From Acridotheres tristis (Eukaryota; Chordata; Aves; Passeriformes; Sturnidae), in NCBI GenBank assembly GCA_037013685.1, contig CM072885.1, positions 69,915,785 to 69,979,784 of the forward strand: a DNA stretch of 64,000 nt. Direction: 5' to 3'. Position numbers and translations under genes: made by a program. The notes below the pieces were generated by a model that was given only the letters and a program-made list of their open reading frames with translations, did no database searches and had not been told where the DNA came from. Shown here piece after piece: positions 26,401 through 37,700 of this stretch (position 1 is its first letter; every line of letters begins with the position of its first letter).

Positions 26401-27780
26401 TTTTGACCAAGTGTTTGTCTTGTTTGGCAGTTTTCAAATTCAGTCTTTGCAAAGGAATGTTACTATTTTTATTGTAGGTTCTTTATGTAACAAGGGATGT
26501 TTGCACAGTGGAACTTTTTATTTTCACCAGGATTTTATAATTTGTCCACACAGACGTTATAAAAGAAGATAAAATTTGCTGGAAATCTTTTGGAAAGTAT
26601 GAGGGCCGTAACTCAGCCTCTCCTTCCTTTCAACTCTTCTAGTATGAATATGATTAATTATTTTCTCCTGTCATTAATTTATAACCTTTTTGCATTTTCA
26701 ATGCAGCTCCAACCTGAACCCCAAGAAAGGTTTTTTTCCAGATAAAAGAACTGTTGAAGTTTCCTAGGAGGGATGAATCAATTGCTTAGCATACTAAAGT
26801 CAAGGCTTGGCCACGTTGCCATGGGATTGCAGGTAAGGATTTTGTTTACTTCAGAGACGTGCACCAGCACTGATTTGAAAGATAACAGAACCTTAGTGCT
26901 TCAACTTGCAAATGCTCACTCTGGCTCCTGATGTAACTAAATTGCTTGCAAGTTCAGCCCCTCAGCTAAAGAATTCTGGTTTGTGAACAGGCAGTAGCTT
27001 GCTCTTCTGCACTTGGATTGATTCTAAATTACTAATAGGACTAAAAATGGCAAAACCTCTATTTTTCTTTTTTTTTTCTTTTTTTTTTTTTTAAGTTAAC
27101 GATGTGATGAGTAGCTTGGGAACAAGTGTGTCACAGAGGCTGTTGCAAGAATCCCCTGCCCAGAAGCACACAGTGAAGTTTCCATTGCAGAGTGTCCAGC
27201 TGATGTACACAAACACATGTGAACACATGTGAGGACCAAAACATAGACATTGATTCCAGGACAGTGAAATGAGTTTTTACCACCTAGAATACAGAAGCAG
27301 AGAAAGCAAATAGCCCAAATAAAATATACATCTGAATGTGATGTTCTTTCCTGGTTGGGTAAGAGTGAAAGTTTAAAAAAAAATTACTTTGGTAAAATAT
27401 CTCTCAGTGAATACTTTTAATAGAAGTGCTAATTTGGAACTTTTCTCTGTTCACTGGGATATACAGATCTGCCTCTTCAGCCTGTTCCACCACCTACATG
27501 GCTATGTATAGCTCTACAAAGTGCTAGCCAGTTGGATTTACTCACTTTCCTACATGTGTGGCAATTAGCATTTGATAGCCTTTTGGAGTTCCTCACAACC
27601 AACCACATGCAATACAAAGCAGTGGAGAATCAAGTTGTAAGCAGTTGCTACAAGGGGGCTGTTGCTCATTTGTCATCCCAACCCTTGGCTGTGGTTCTGC
27701 CTGTTGACAGCCTGAGCTGCCTGAAGGGATGCTACACCCCTGGTGGGAGACCAGCAAATCTGAATGAAAACCTCCCAGTC

Positions 27781-27786
27781 TTTATT
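27781..27786 (-). promoter_or_regulatory. Candidate distal RERG poly(A) signal (AATAAA)
   Basis: This is the first canonical hexamer on the minus strand after the stop-proximal one, about 1.26 kb beyond the stop codon. The sequence just past it on the minus strand contains G/T-rich pieces (ggttttcatt, gatttgctggt) that could serve as a downstream element. Use is inferred from spacing only. Confidence 0.35.
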
Positions 27787-29040
27787 CTTGCATCTTTTAG
27801 CAGTTAACAAACCAACTAGACAGGAGGTAAAACTTGGAAGCTGGCTTAAATGAGATGATGAGGGAGAATGAAAAAAGGTGTTTTATCCCAGGCACCAAAA
27901 TCTGGTAAAATGCATTTTTGCTTCAGTGTGACAGATAAAAGTCACAAGAATCCTGCACTGCTTTAAGCCCCAGAGTGCTTCAAGCAGCATCTGGAAGCTT
28001 AAACAGCTGAAAATTATGGTCTTTTGATATGGTAGGGGCCATTCAGAGCTGATTTACATTTGGGCTTAGACTTTAAATACGTGCCTTCCCAAGCATTCAG
28101 TTCTTCTAAGGTATAAAACAGACTAAGAGGAACTACTTGAATTGAAAAAAAGCAAAAAGGAAAAATGAATTAAAAAAAAAAAAGCTAAAAACTACCCATA
28201 GCTCAATCAATAGTAATACGGTTATTTTCTTTTTTTTTTTCAGTTTGAACTCCCAACACATACTCCTATTTCCCCAAGCACAGTACTAGGTTTTCAGGAG
28301 GAAATGCTGAAATGCCGCTGGACTAGATTATTTCTGGAGAATTCTCCAGTTTCAGAGGAGCTGGAAGAGCAGCTGAACTTCATCTCTCTTGAAATGTGTG
28401 TCTAGCTGGCTAAACACTCCAGGAAACAGACCTTTCCTATATTTTTTGCATACCTTACTAAGAACATCAACACTTATGGATTTGACAAAAATAACAAGGA
28501 AGGAGTGAAAGCATACAATGAGCCAACTTAGAGCTGGTGAAGGTGTCAGGTGAGCTTTCTGATTCAACACAGCAGCCTCTACACATATTCAGTCCTGGAG
28601 AACAGCAGTTGTGATGGTTGTTGATGGACTGAGGGCTGAATCTTACTCTCCAATGGCTACTGAGCAGCTGTCTGGCTGGAAATGATGTTTAGGCACTACT
28701 GACTTGCAGGGGATTGGAGCTAGCCACGTAGAAGCAGAAGATCCTCTCTTGGTTGCCAATCCCCACAATTGTCTAGTCCTTTAGAGTTCATTTGGTGTTT
28801 GTTTGTTTTTCCTTGGTGTATTTTTTTTCCCCACATTAGTCACAAGCAGTGTGGCTAAACACAGTTCAAAACAGGAAAACAGTATGATTCCGTGTCACTC
28901 AAAGAAGTGGTGGTGTTTGTCTTTTTGGTTTTTCATCTCGTTGCAAAGCTTTGACCATTTCTCATTAACCGCGCTCTGCTCGCCCCGTCCCTACTCCAAG
29001 CTGAAACGCTCCAAAACGCTTCTCCGCCTCAGGACAGCTC

Positions 29041-29046
29041 TTTATT
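29041..29046 (-). promoter_or_regulatory. AATAAA hexamer abutting the RERG stop codon
   Basis: The minus strand reads TAA (stop) directly followed by AATAAA. Used as a poly(A) signal it would leave a 3' UTR of only 15-30 bases, which is unusually short, so a distal site is more likely to be the main one. The sequence itself is clear; its use is unknown. Confidence 0.3.
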
Positions 29047-29454
29047 TTAGCTGCTGATTTTGGTAAGCATCTTATTAATGGCCTGCTTGACGTGGGTGGT
29101 GGAGCTTCTCCTCCGAGTCTTGCCCTGGACCATCTTGCGGCGCCGCACCTCGCGGCACAGCTCGTAGAACGCCTCCATGATGTTCCCCTCGCCCGTGCAA
29201 GCCGAGCACTCGTAGAAAGCGCATGCCAGTTCCGTGGCCAGCTTTTCCCCTTCCTCTGTGCTGACCTGCCTGGAGTGATCCAGGTCTGCTTTGTTCCCCA
29301 CCAGGATCAGGGTGACGTTTTTGGGCTTTTTGACTTCGTCCAACAAGTTCTTAAGCGGCAGCATTTCCTCGAAGCTGCCTCTGTCCGTGATGTCGTACAC
29401 CAGCACGAAGCCCTCGCCCCATCGCACGTGTCCTTCCTTCTGGATGGCATCCTC
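29047..29454 (-). CDS. RERG: RERG terminal coding exon (residues 65-199 and stop)
   Basis: This exon encodes the last 135 residues and stop codon (29047-29049) of RERG, a small Ras-family GTPase known to slow growth and to be oestrogen-responsive in mammals. The sequence shows [17 protein letters not shown] at about residues 78-94, the guanine-specifying NKAD motif at 118-121, the ECSA motif at 146-149, and a basic tail with RRR and [13 protein letters not shown] ending in KMLTKISS. There is no CAAX box, which fits RERG as a non-prenylated, cytosolic member. The acceptor is ttttgcaacag followed by GAG GAT GCC, placing the boundary right after the Gln of DTAGQ (phase 0). Length and ending match the 199-residue family protein. 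The exon is intact, and much richer in CpG than its surroundings. The paralogue RERGL is less likely because identity to RERG as I recall it is near complete. Confidence 0.97.
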   Translation of the reverse strand, partial: EDAIQKEGHVRWGEGFVLVYDITDRGSFEEMLPLKNLLDEVKKPKNVTLILVGNKADLDHSRQVSTEEGEKLATELACAFYECSACTGEGNIMEAFYELCREVRRRKMVQGKTRRRSSTTHVKQAINKMLTKISS

Positions 29455-29707
29455 CTGTTGCAAAAGGCAGAAAAAATGCCTCAGGAATTTGGTTTGTGAA
29501 GAAGGCAGCAGCCCTTCAGAGAGGTGCTGGTCCTCCAAAGCCCACAAAGCTGGGTGCACCTGCTTTACTTTATACTTGGCACACATCACCTTTTTTATCA
29601 CGTGGCATAGGAGATTTATTCCACCCAGTGCCATCACCTGTGCAGCACGTGCACCTGCCATGCTTTAAAAGGGAGACCTGACTGTGACAAATCTGCTCTT
29701 CACAGTG

Positions 29708-29738
29708 GGAATCACTGACTGAGGTTGTCAGTGATTCC
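29708..29738. repeat. Perfect inverted repeat, 12-bp arms, 7-nt loop
   Basis: GGAATCACTGAC (29708-29719) and its exact reverse complement (29727-29738) are separated by TGAGGTT. It lies near the middle of the 622-bp RERG intron and 21 bases from a second, longer hairpin. Confidence 0.95.
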
Positions 29739-29759
29739 TATTAATGACTACAATCATTT

Positions 29760-29812
29760 CAGTCTATTTCTACAGTCAAGTAATTTCATCACTTGACTGT
29801 AGAAATAGACTG
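29760..29812. repeat. Perfect inverted repeat, 22-bp arms, 9-nt loop
   Basis: Arm one is 29760-29781, the loop is AATTTCATC (29782-29790), and arm two is 29791-29812, an exact reverse complement. In RERG pre-mRNA it would fold into a 22-bp hairpin without mismatches. At 53 nt it is short for a microRNA precursor. No transposon ends or target duplications are evident. Confidence 0.96.
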
Positions 29813-30076
29813 TGACTTTGTGCCTACTTATTGGGCTGGCCCTGAATAAAAAGACATGACACCAAAATAATCTTACCCCCAGGGTAAGCTCCTTGACTAG
29901 TTTGGTCTTCCAAGTAGGATCCCTTGCAGAAGGGTGTGGATCCAGCAGGGGGGAGGAGAGAGGGGGTCCTGCCCAGAAGCAAATCTGTGTCCCCAGAGCA
30001 GGGCACTGCTGCCACCAGCCCAATTTCCTCCCCTGCTGCATACCCGAGCCAAGGAACTGGGTAGCAGCACACGCAC

Positions 30077-30150
30077 CTGGCCAGCTGTGTCTAGTATCTC
30101 CATGGAAACCACTTCATCATCAATGGTAGCCTGGTGACGGTATGTCGACT
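30077..30150 (-). CDS. RERG: RERG internal coding exon (residues 40-64: switch I end and DTAGQ)
   Basis: This 74-bp exon supplies two bases of the split Glu40 codon and 24 full codons reading [18 protein letters not shown] then LDTAGQ. DTAGQ (residues 60-64) is the G3 motif; Gln64 corresponds to catalytic Gln61 of Ras and is intact, so normal GTP hydrolysis is expected. The acceptor on the minus strand is gttcttattttag before AGTCGACA, and the donor is GGCCAG followed by gtgcgtg. Phases agree with both neighbours: phase 1 at the upstream junction and phase 0 at the downstream one. The exon is too short to stand out alone; it is recognised by near-identity to vertebrate RERG and by its position between two other RERG exons. 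Confidence 0.96.
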
Positions 30151-33100
30151 CTAAAATAAGAACACATGTTGTGAAAGGTATTAAAAGAACGTAATTTTCT
30201 TTTCTTTTCTTTTTTTTTTTAATCTTCCTCACAGCACAAAAGCACAGATGTGATGCGCAGTTTGACTGAATTTTCTTTGCTGGAGTTTTTCCAGCCATCC
30301 TGGAGCACACTGAAGTCCTCTTTTCTAAAACAGCAACGATTTTACCTCTCTCCATAGGGCACAACAATTTCTTTCTCATGTGTTAAGACCAGCAAAAGCT
30401 TGGTGGATGCTGCAATCTGCACCCAACAAAGGAGAGCTCTGCAAAGCTGTATCCCAGGAAAGGCTGCTGCCTTTGGGAGACAATACCACAACTCTCCAAG
30501 AATCCAGCTCAACAGACTGTCACTGCATAGCTTGTTGATCAAAACCAGTGTGGTTGCAGATCAAGGAACCTCACCACTAAGCTCAGGCCTTATACTGTGA
30601 AAAAATTACAGACCAGTTAGGTATTTTAGGAATGTGTGTTTAAACATGCTGAAATCATCACATTCCCCTCTTCTAGCAAGGGATCAAGCAGTGGTTCTCT
30701 GTTTATGATTTATAAGGATAACCAGTGGGCATTAAGCATTTACACTATGAAAAAAAAAACCAAAAACAAAAACCAACAACAACTCTATTTACTGTCCCAG
30801 GTTCTGGAACCAAGCAACTAATCAGGAAACTAGTGACAAAGGAGCTTGTTTTATCTTAATAAGCTGATAAGCTAAATTTGATAGCATTTGACCTAAAATG
30901 TGGAAAACTATCTGTGCTAACATTCAGATTTATTACTGTTGCTAGCTCACAGATGTCCTTTATCAAAAGGCAAATATGTAGGCTGTAAAAGTCTGGCCAG
31001 TGACTATGAGTGCTTTGCATTGTCAGAGACACAATTCTTTCATTTGGTGCAAATCTCTTCAATAGGAACGAAGGATATTTCCTTAGGAAACACATTTCTT
31101 TAACTTGAACTTCTGGAAGGGCTCGTGTTTCTTGAATGCCTGTTTTCATTTTTCACTTAAGTATGTCACCTCTCCACAATCAGGAATGTTTCAATGCTGG
31201 AAGTGCTGCAAACAGGCTCTTCCCAAGCCAAAAATGTCACCCCCTCCCTGTGCCACCTTAATTGCTGTAACAGCCCAGCTGTCTGTGACAGGGACAAATG
31301 GTCAATTTACTTGGGCAGATGGCAAGCAAGCTTGCTGTAGGGTTTCAGGCCATGAAGACTGGGTTTTCTTAAAGGTTGTAAATACCCCTTCTGGATAGTA
31401 TTTCCAGGCTGTTGAAGGAGTTGGAGTCTCCCTTTGTGATCCTGAGGCTGCACCTACACAGCAGAGTGAGGTACATCAAAGTCCCTTGGTGTGATGTCTC
31501 ATCTCTGCCTTCCACACACCCTCCAAGCTGCAGCAAATCCCTCAGGGAAAGCAGAAAAAGCAGGAAACTCCAGTTTGCTGTTGGAGCTGCCCCTTCAATG
31601 AGTTATTTCAGTGTTCAGTGCTGGGATTCCCTGTGTAGCACTCCAAGCTCGAGGTTATTTAGGAACTTGTGCTCTGTGTCTTTGGGGGAGGGTGCTGTGA
31701 GAAGGGATGGCTCTCTGGGTAAGCAATGTGACTTGAGCTCCTTACTTGCTAAGGCTTTGCAGTGCTCACATGCCTTCAACCATCTGGCCATTGCCTGACA
31801 AGTGGCTGCTGAGAATTTTTCCACAGAGCCTGAGAAAGTTCTCACCCAGCAGCTTTACGGCTGCAGGATATCTGTGAAACGTCCTCAGGAGCCAGGATGG
31901 GTTGGACCATGCACATCTTCCCTATAAATGGGAGAATAAATCTCAAGGAATGGACTTGTGCTCACGGTGCAAAAGCAGCATGAATCTTAAACGGTACTTG
32001 ATTTCTCAAAATAGGACTTTTATGTTGCAAGTTTAACTTGCTCTGGATGCTCACGTTGGAAAGGAATTTGGTCTTGGATGAGTAGCACCGATTTAGGTCA
32101 GATTCGTGTAAATAAATCTTGTGAAATGTGTGTCTGTTCCTGTGCTTTGGAATGTGTGGTAGCTGCGTGGATTTTAATGAGGAGTGTAAAACAGCTGGAC
32201 GTTGAAAGCATTTTTGGTGTAATCACAGCCATGGCTCTTCTCCTTCAAGGGAACAGAAAAATCTGAAGAATCTGGTTGTCTTGTAAATTATGAGCCCTGA
32301 AGATGTGAGTTCCAGTCTGCTCATATGGTACATCACAAAAACATTGCCTTGCTTTGGGATTTATTAGTTTTCCTTGTGGCACTGCTTTCTTTTCTTTTTT
32401 TTTTTTTTTTTTTTTGACATGCAGCCAGAGAGTAATTACAGGGCTTGAGATAACTGCTGGACCCCTGAAACAAACCACTGACAACACCACAGGTGTCTGT
32501 GTCTCAGCTAAGCACCCTTGACTCCTATTAGAGTTGATGGAATAAAATAGGTGCTGGTGGATATAGCTTGTCTGAGCTCTTTCCTGGAATAAACTGCACC
32601 TCAGAAGTACCTGGAAGTCTAAAATTGGCCAGATGAATCCAGGCTGTAAAAACCTTATGCTTGCATCATCGTGGTTAAGTATAAAATAGCAAGGTGTAAG
32701 CCTCTACCAGTGGCTCCCAAGATGATTTGAGGCAACTTTCTGCACTTGAGAGTGTGATTGTCACCAGGTGTTGCCTATATTCCTATATTCCACCTCTAGC
32801 TATGTGGCTGAACCCTGAGAGCTGGAACAGACACCACAGAGCTGTGTTTGCTCACAACAAACTCAAAGCAGAGTTTGGGAGCTGCTGTGCAGACTGATCC
32901 ATGGTCTGTCTGAATCTGGTGGTGCTGTGGAAATACACTCATTTATTTGCTCTGCTTCAATATAAATAAGTAAACCTGACCTGTTCTTGCTGCTCTGGGG
33001 GTGTGCTGTCATTCCAGTCATATTCCCAGTAAGAGGCTCAAAGGTGTGGCTTTGAAGGCTGATACAGGATTTCAGAGTGACTCCTGGTCTGAAAATAAAG

Positions 33101-33516
33101 CTGAAATCCCCCAGCACTGCTGCTGTGCAAACCACTCTTGGTTCTCATGGTTCCATTGTTTGAGAAATTAAGGTTTATTTCAAATATATTTAGAGCTGTC
33201 AAAAGGCCTGAGAAACATGTGTTGGAAAGTGGCAGCAGTTGGTTTGGTTTTGAGCCACAATAATAAAATAATTCATTAATTGATAAGTTAATCAACTCTC
33301 CACAGCTGCTGAATAATTATGGAAAAAATTATTTTGCCGGGAAAAAACCCCAACAATTTCCCTGGGGGCTCTTGGTGTTGATAAGCATATTACAAATACC
33401 TCCATTCTTCTGAGCAGTATGTTTAAAAAAATACAGGAAGAAAACCAACTTATGTAGGGAAAACTTTGAAGCCCATGATCCACAGACTGCCTGTGGATGA
33501 AATATTCAGTCACAAC

Positions 33517-33546
33517 TTCATCACATCACATCACATCACATCTCAT
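33517..33546. repeat. Short (TCACA)n repeat
   Basis: Four to five units of TCACA followed by a TCTCATCC variant, in the large RERG intron. Confidence 0.8.
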
Positions 33547-34721
33547 CCTTGAACTATGCTTACTGTGACATTTTTAAAAGAGTTTTGGCTATCCTGTTTT
33601 TCTGAGTATATTTGTTCCAGAATATTGTATTTTATAGAAAAAAACTATTATCTGGAAATTAATTTCTAGGTTTTGGGTTATATTTGAAGTGATGTAAAAA
33701 GTTTTAGTGATGTAAAATGCTGTTTTTAATACTTGTTTGTTTTGAAACAGCAATATATATATATTGGGATATGTCACAGCTCTAAGAGGTAATATTTACA
33801 TGGAGGTGTTTCCTGGTTTTAGGAGCAGGTAAATCAGCTGAGATGGAGCTGTAATATTTTACAGGAAAACTTAAGCCAGCCTGGTCTCTTGGTTGCTTTT
33901 AAGTACAGAGGAACACAATCTCTCTTTCCATACAGAATTTCAGTTGATTTTTTTTTGGTCAAGAAAGGTTACTAAAGCAAGGACATATAAAAATGCATCA
34001 AGATACTTTGGTCTAATGATGATTTTCAGCCAGATGGATGGAGAAATGCAAAAGATCTGGAGAAAGATTTTTTTGTGTAGTGATTACAGGAGAGTTTTCA
34101 GACCAAAACCCTCAGCTAAAGACAGGAACTTTTAAGTCATGGTTAAAGTCTCATTGGATGGCAGTATCTAAAAGACTAAAACTCCCCATAATTAGTTCTG
34201 TCAACAAAAGAAAAGTTCTTGTTTATTGTTTGGGGTGGTTTTGTTGGTACCTCACTACTCATTCAGACTCCTGCAATCTTTGGCACCCACCAGGTGCACC
34301 TGTCTGTCACACCTGAGAGCAGTGACTTTGACAGCCCACTGGGTAAAAAAAATAAAATATTACTAACCCTGGTGTTGTTCTCCCAACCCTTCCTTGTCCC
34401 AGCCCTGGTGAGGTCTGTCCCCCTCTGCATTTCTTTGCTGCTTCAGGATCTTTTCACATTTTAGAAAGTCCCTGTAAGCTGAGTGTATTCTCCTGACTCA
34501 GAAAGTCTCTTCTGCCTTCTTCCTTCCTCAACCCCAGCTTTTCTCAAAGCACAGTGGAATTTATTTGTCCTGCTTGCCTCTGGCTGCTCCCTCAGTTGTT
34601 TACCTTACAGGAGGGTTTTTATTTTGCCACCATCTGTGGTTTTACACAGCACAGTTCCACAGTATGACACAGTACCTTGTGTATTTAGAACATATTTCTA
34701 ATGCTAACCTCATGTGTCTTT

Positions 34722-34768
34722 CTATTCATTAATTCATTTCTATTCATTAATTCATTTCTATTCATTCA
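34722..34768. repeat. 18-bp tandem repeat, about 2.6 copies
   Basis: The unit TATTCATTAATTCATTTC is repeated twice exactly and then partially. Each unit contains an inverted ATTCATTAAT-like core. Confidence 0.9.
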
Positions 34769-37700
34769 TAGCCACAAATGAGCAAAGTTGGGTTATTTAT
34801 TAATATCACCATCAAACAAGATGCCACGAATGGTCATTGCATCATTTTCATCATGTGTAAAAGGAGAAAAACCAGGAAAAATAATGTTTCTGAAAGGAAA
34901 CTTTGTGCCTGTGATAAAGGGACTCGGACTCTTCAATGCTGTGCATTTGTAGCCCCGAGAGTCAGGAAATAGGGAAGGAAAAGTTCCAGGAGGTTTTACA
35001 CTCACCAGGGGTGTTGTGTGCTCTCAGTGTGCTAATGACATGCCACACGAACACTCGTGGCACACATTTCAACCAGAACATGCATGAAAGAAGATGCTGT
35101 TTGCAGAGATTCTTAACCCAAATTTGGAGTCTCTAGCAGTCTGAGTGCTGCTTCTGGAATTCACATGCTGATGTGCAAACAGGTTTAATTTTGAACTTCA
35201 TTTTTGGCTGCCCTCTCCCAGGCTACGTTTGGTGTGATCAGAGTTGTGGCTGCAGTGCTTGCAGGTGTTCCAGGTGTGTCAGACCAAAGCTGAGCACACG
35301 AGAAGCCACGTGGGAAGCAGTGATCCTTGCTGAGCTGCTTTTAGCTGCCTTTTCTGGGCAAGGTGAAGCTCTCACAGGTCTCTGTTCTTTGTAAACTGAG
35401 GCTGGAGGAGGCACAGGGCAGGATTTGGGGCTGTCCCTGGTCCATGCACAGGGGCAGAGACTCTGCATGGGTGACCTTGGCAGAAGCTTCAGGTGCTGTG
35501 GGGACCCATGGGGGGAAAAGGAGCACAAGGACACATGCAAAGAAACCCCAGCTACTGTAGTGTGAAATATGGAGAACAAATCCAGGAGAAATGAGGCTCG
35601 ATTAGGTTGCAGCTTATTGAGCAGCTTGGTTTTTATCAGGTTTTCCTATTTTTAATTAAGTGGGAAGGTAGTAGATGGTGAGTGTTTACATAGCCCCAAT
35701 AAACTATAAGGTTCTCATCTTGGCATGAGGGGATCTGCTGCATCCCTAGTATTTCTTCTTTCGGGTAGAACACATGGGTAATATAAACCGAGTCTAGAGA
35801 AAAACTTTTTTTTTTATATATGTTGATATTTTCAATAAATAATACTTTGGCACCAAATAGAAACTGTAGAATAGTTTTCTCAAAGAGGACTCTGCAAACA
35901 ATGAAAAATATCTTTGTTTGTTACTTCCTGCTGCATGTAAATATGATTTTTCTGCTGTATGTGAAGAACAGGTTCCTTTTGAGAAGGGAAGTGGTGCTGC
36001 TTTTCCTTTCCTATAGCATTCATTCAGCTTTTACTGGGACAAACAAAGAAAACGTGGGCAGGTACCTGGGAACTGAACTCATCAAGGCATGCTAAAACCA
36101 AACCAATAAAGCCAGAGCAGTGCTAGCAAGTAGGGAGTAAGCTCAATGGTTTAAATAGTTGGTTGCTTTGGTTTGCTGGTTTTTTGATTTTCATTTAATT
36201 TTTTTGCCAGCACTTGGAAGGGATGTTGGTTCTTGGTAGGAATTAGGTCACTGATAAATTTAAGCCTAAATAAATCATATTTTGCTATGCTTTTTTGTCT
36301 GATTGCAAGAAGCCTTTGTTGGTGAAGCTGAGTTTCACTTGACTTCTGACAATACAAATGAAAATTAACCAGTGAGGCTTTTCTCACACCCCAAACAAGT
36401 AAAACAAAAGCCTTCTCTTCTGAAGGTGCAGAGGCAAGCACTGGAAAATTCTGCTCATCTGGGAAACATTTCAGAATATGATGAGCAACAAAAGTAGGGG
36501 CAAAATATTTTGCAGCTGTAGCTACAGCAAGAACAGCCAGTGCCATTCCTGAGTTTTGCTGTCTGTTGAGCTACTGTAAAAAAAGCAGTGTTTTTATTAC
36601 TGGCATCAGGAATATCTTCATCATGAAACTCATATGAAAGAAAACAAACCACATTTTCAGATAACTGCTGCCCATGTTATTGTAAGCATCTTCTGTTGCT
36701 GCTCTCAATTACAATTTCATCATTTCAAGCCTTTGTTGAGAATTGTAGAAGCCAGAGTTGGTGTTTTAAGGTGCTTTAGGCTATATGAGTCCATTTCCTC
36801 AGAAACACCTCAGAGAAACTGGGAATACTTTCATGGCTCATTGCTATAACACATTCAGTATCAATTCCTCCTACTGAAGAGCACAGTACAAACGATGCAA
36901 CATATTAAATGTATATCAAGTTAAATAATATTTCTGCTGTTTTGATGTAGGAAAAATATGATCACAGGAAGATGCCTAGGAAGGCAAAACCTAGACTGCT
37001 GAGGACTGAATCCCTTAAGCACCGAGGCAGAAGGAATGAGTAATTTTGTCAATAAAAATCGAGGATGGGAATAGCTGGAGTCTGGCTTGAGAACAAGGCT
37101 GTTTCCCAGTGATTTATGAAGAGCCTACACATTTGTCATGGCAGTCCCTGAGGCACAGGCTGGCAGCCATTCCTTCAGCCCCAAATTGTGGGTGGAATGG
37201 TCACCCACCCACCCTGGCTGAGAGCCCACTCAGGACCATGTGTGTGACTGCCAGCCTGGGCTTGGACAAGCTGGAATTGTCAGAGGAAATATGCAGAGGG
37301 CAAAGCTCTGCAAGGCAATAGCAGAACTCTCTGCTCTTCTGCTCTCTGTAGAAAATGGTTATTTTCCATCATGAGCTCCTTGCAGCCTGCAGTGTCCTGC
37401 AATGGGAGAGGGCTGGCAGGGGAGGCTGCCTTCCTTCCAGGGCTGAACCTTTGCACCCAAAGGCTGAAGGGGCCATCAGTTAATGATTTCTGAACACCTA
37501 TTTTACTGTGGGCTGCTCTGCTAAAAGCTCTGTTTGCTGTCTGGCCTGCTGTAGGATTTTCGTGCTAGGGACAGGCAGTTAAACCTTCAGGAGTGTTAAG
37601 GCAAACTTGCTGAGTAAGGCACAGGTCAAGAAAACGAAAATCCCACAATGCACAAAGATAATGTTTCTTTAACTTGGGATCTGCAGCGGGGATGGCAATC

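Larger units (their letters stand above)
13059..27759. other. Gene-free DNA between CR1 and the RERG 3' region
   Basis: No exon or RNA gene was recognised. Visible structure: a five-copy ATCAAATCCA cluster (21160-21245), T-rich blocks (22050-22087, 22917-23000, 27060-27093), a G/T-rich block (23300-23442), a 10-bp-arm hairpin (22120-22145) and paired CACATGTG sites (27213-27230). The longest open frame (16333-16863, plus strand, 176 codons) has no recognisable domain and fits chance expectation for 64 kb. Confidence 0.7.
27760..29046 (-). other. RERG: Probable RERG 3' untranslated region
   Basis: This lies immediately downstream of the RERG stop codon on the minus strand. Apart from the hexamer touching the stop codon, the first AATAAA on that strand is at 27786-27781, and I saw no ATTAAA in between. 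That gives a 3' UTR of about 1.29 kb. The first 80 bases after the stop are CpG-rich (28969-29030), continuing the composition of the exon; the rest is AT-rich with A and T runs near 28145-28185 and 28229-28240. The end point is inferred, not observed. Confidence 0.4.
29455..30076 (-). other. RERG: RERG intron between the DTAGQ exon and the terminal exon
   Basis: A 622-bp phase-0 intron beginning gtgcgtg and ending in a pyrimidine-rich stretch then caacag. It carries two perfect inverted repeats near its middle (29708-29738 and 29760-29812). The 69 codons just upstream of the terminal exon are open and in frame with it (29455-29661), so retention of the 3' part of the intron would not introduce a stop there. 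No other gene or repeat family is recognised. Confidence 0.93.

Noticed and set aside
1..28000. Neighbouring genes expected from mammalian synteny on the 3' side of RERG (such as PDE6H or ARHGDIB)
   Set aside because: No exon matching these small, recognisable proteins was seen; they probably lie left of the window.
29092..29499. Plus-strand open frames opposite the RERG terminal exon
   Set aside because: They are antisense shadows of the real exon in CpG-rich DNA.
32390..32415. Long T runs (here and elsewhere) as possible SINE or processed-pseudogene tails
   Set aside because: No element body or target-site duplication was seen next to them, and bird genomes have few active SINEs.
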